Positions 13,103 to 13,104 of a DNA stretch of 13,104 nucleotides are shown here, piece after piece (within the stretch, counting starts at the first letter, position 1; every line of letters starts with the position of its first letter). The DNA comes from Prevotella sp. UBA2444 (lineage in GTDB: Bacteria > Bacteroidota > Bacteroidia > Bacteroidales > Bacteroidaceae): assembly GCA_002342665.1 (NCBI GenBank), contig DDQK01000013.1, positions 1 to 13,104 on the forward strand. Reading direction: 5' to 3'. The notes under the pieces are model-generated. The model searched no databases. It was not told the origin of the DNA and saw nothing but the letters and a program-made list of their open reading frames with translations. Position numbers and translations under genes: made by a program.

Positions 13103-13104
13103 CT

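Overview
The window looks like a chromosomal segment of a Bacteroidales bacterium, most likely Prevotella/Segatella-like. Four intergenic regions carry the Bacteroidetes -7 box TAnnTTTG, two of them at a perfect 19-bp spacing from a TTTG -33 box. Lipoproteins have lipoboxes followed by acidic export-type residues, and the glycogen genes come in the order debranching enzyme / glycosyltransferase / GH57 that I associate with this phylum. The genus is an inference; there is no rRNA or tRNA gene here to test it.

Layout. (1) 1-2191: an accessory-looking run of plus-strand genes, visibly more AT-rich in its second half. It holds the 3' end of an unknown gene, two small lipoproteins of unknown function, and a 362-aa lipoprotein recognisable as an astacin (M12A) metallopeptidase whose zinc-binding and Met-turn residues are almost all replaced. 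(2) 2192-2787: a ~600-bp non-coding stretch with a frameshifted remnant of an Abi_2-type abortive-infection gene, a 34/35-nt direct repeat 208 bp apart, and between the repeats a near-perfect 48-nt palindrome. (3) 2788-5459: housekeeping genes. A secreted GH73 glucosaminidase with two LysM domains converges on mscL, with a hairpin terminator between them; mscL diverges from the GAPDH gene. (4) 5566-8073: an apparent operon of a TTG-started lipoprotein, miaA and a diacylglycerol-kinase-family lipid kinase. Its promoter is interlocked with the gapA terminator. (5) 8228-12899: a glycogen operon with its own consensus promoter and a final terminator, encoding a glycogen debranching enzyme, a GT4/GT5-like glycosyltransferase and a GH57 alpha-amylase-like protein. 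The GH57 member keeps the nucleophile Glu but has the region-IV acid/base Asp replaced by Glu, and ends in a coiled coil plus a Lys/Ala/Pro-rich tail. (6) 12995-13104: the C-terminal end of an unidentified minus-strand reading frame.

How the genes fit together. The glycogen operon should synthesise and remodel alpha-1,4/1,6-glucan, with GAPDH and central glycolysis next door. miaA and the lipid kinase are translationally coupled (10-bp overlap). The most unusual content is a set of enzyme-family members with altered active-site motifs: the pseudo-astacin lipoprotein (strong case), the GH57 protein (moderate) and the lipid kinase (probably a lineage variant). The decayed Abi locus and repeats next to the lipoprotein genes mark 1-2787 as the variable part of the window.
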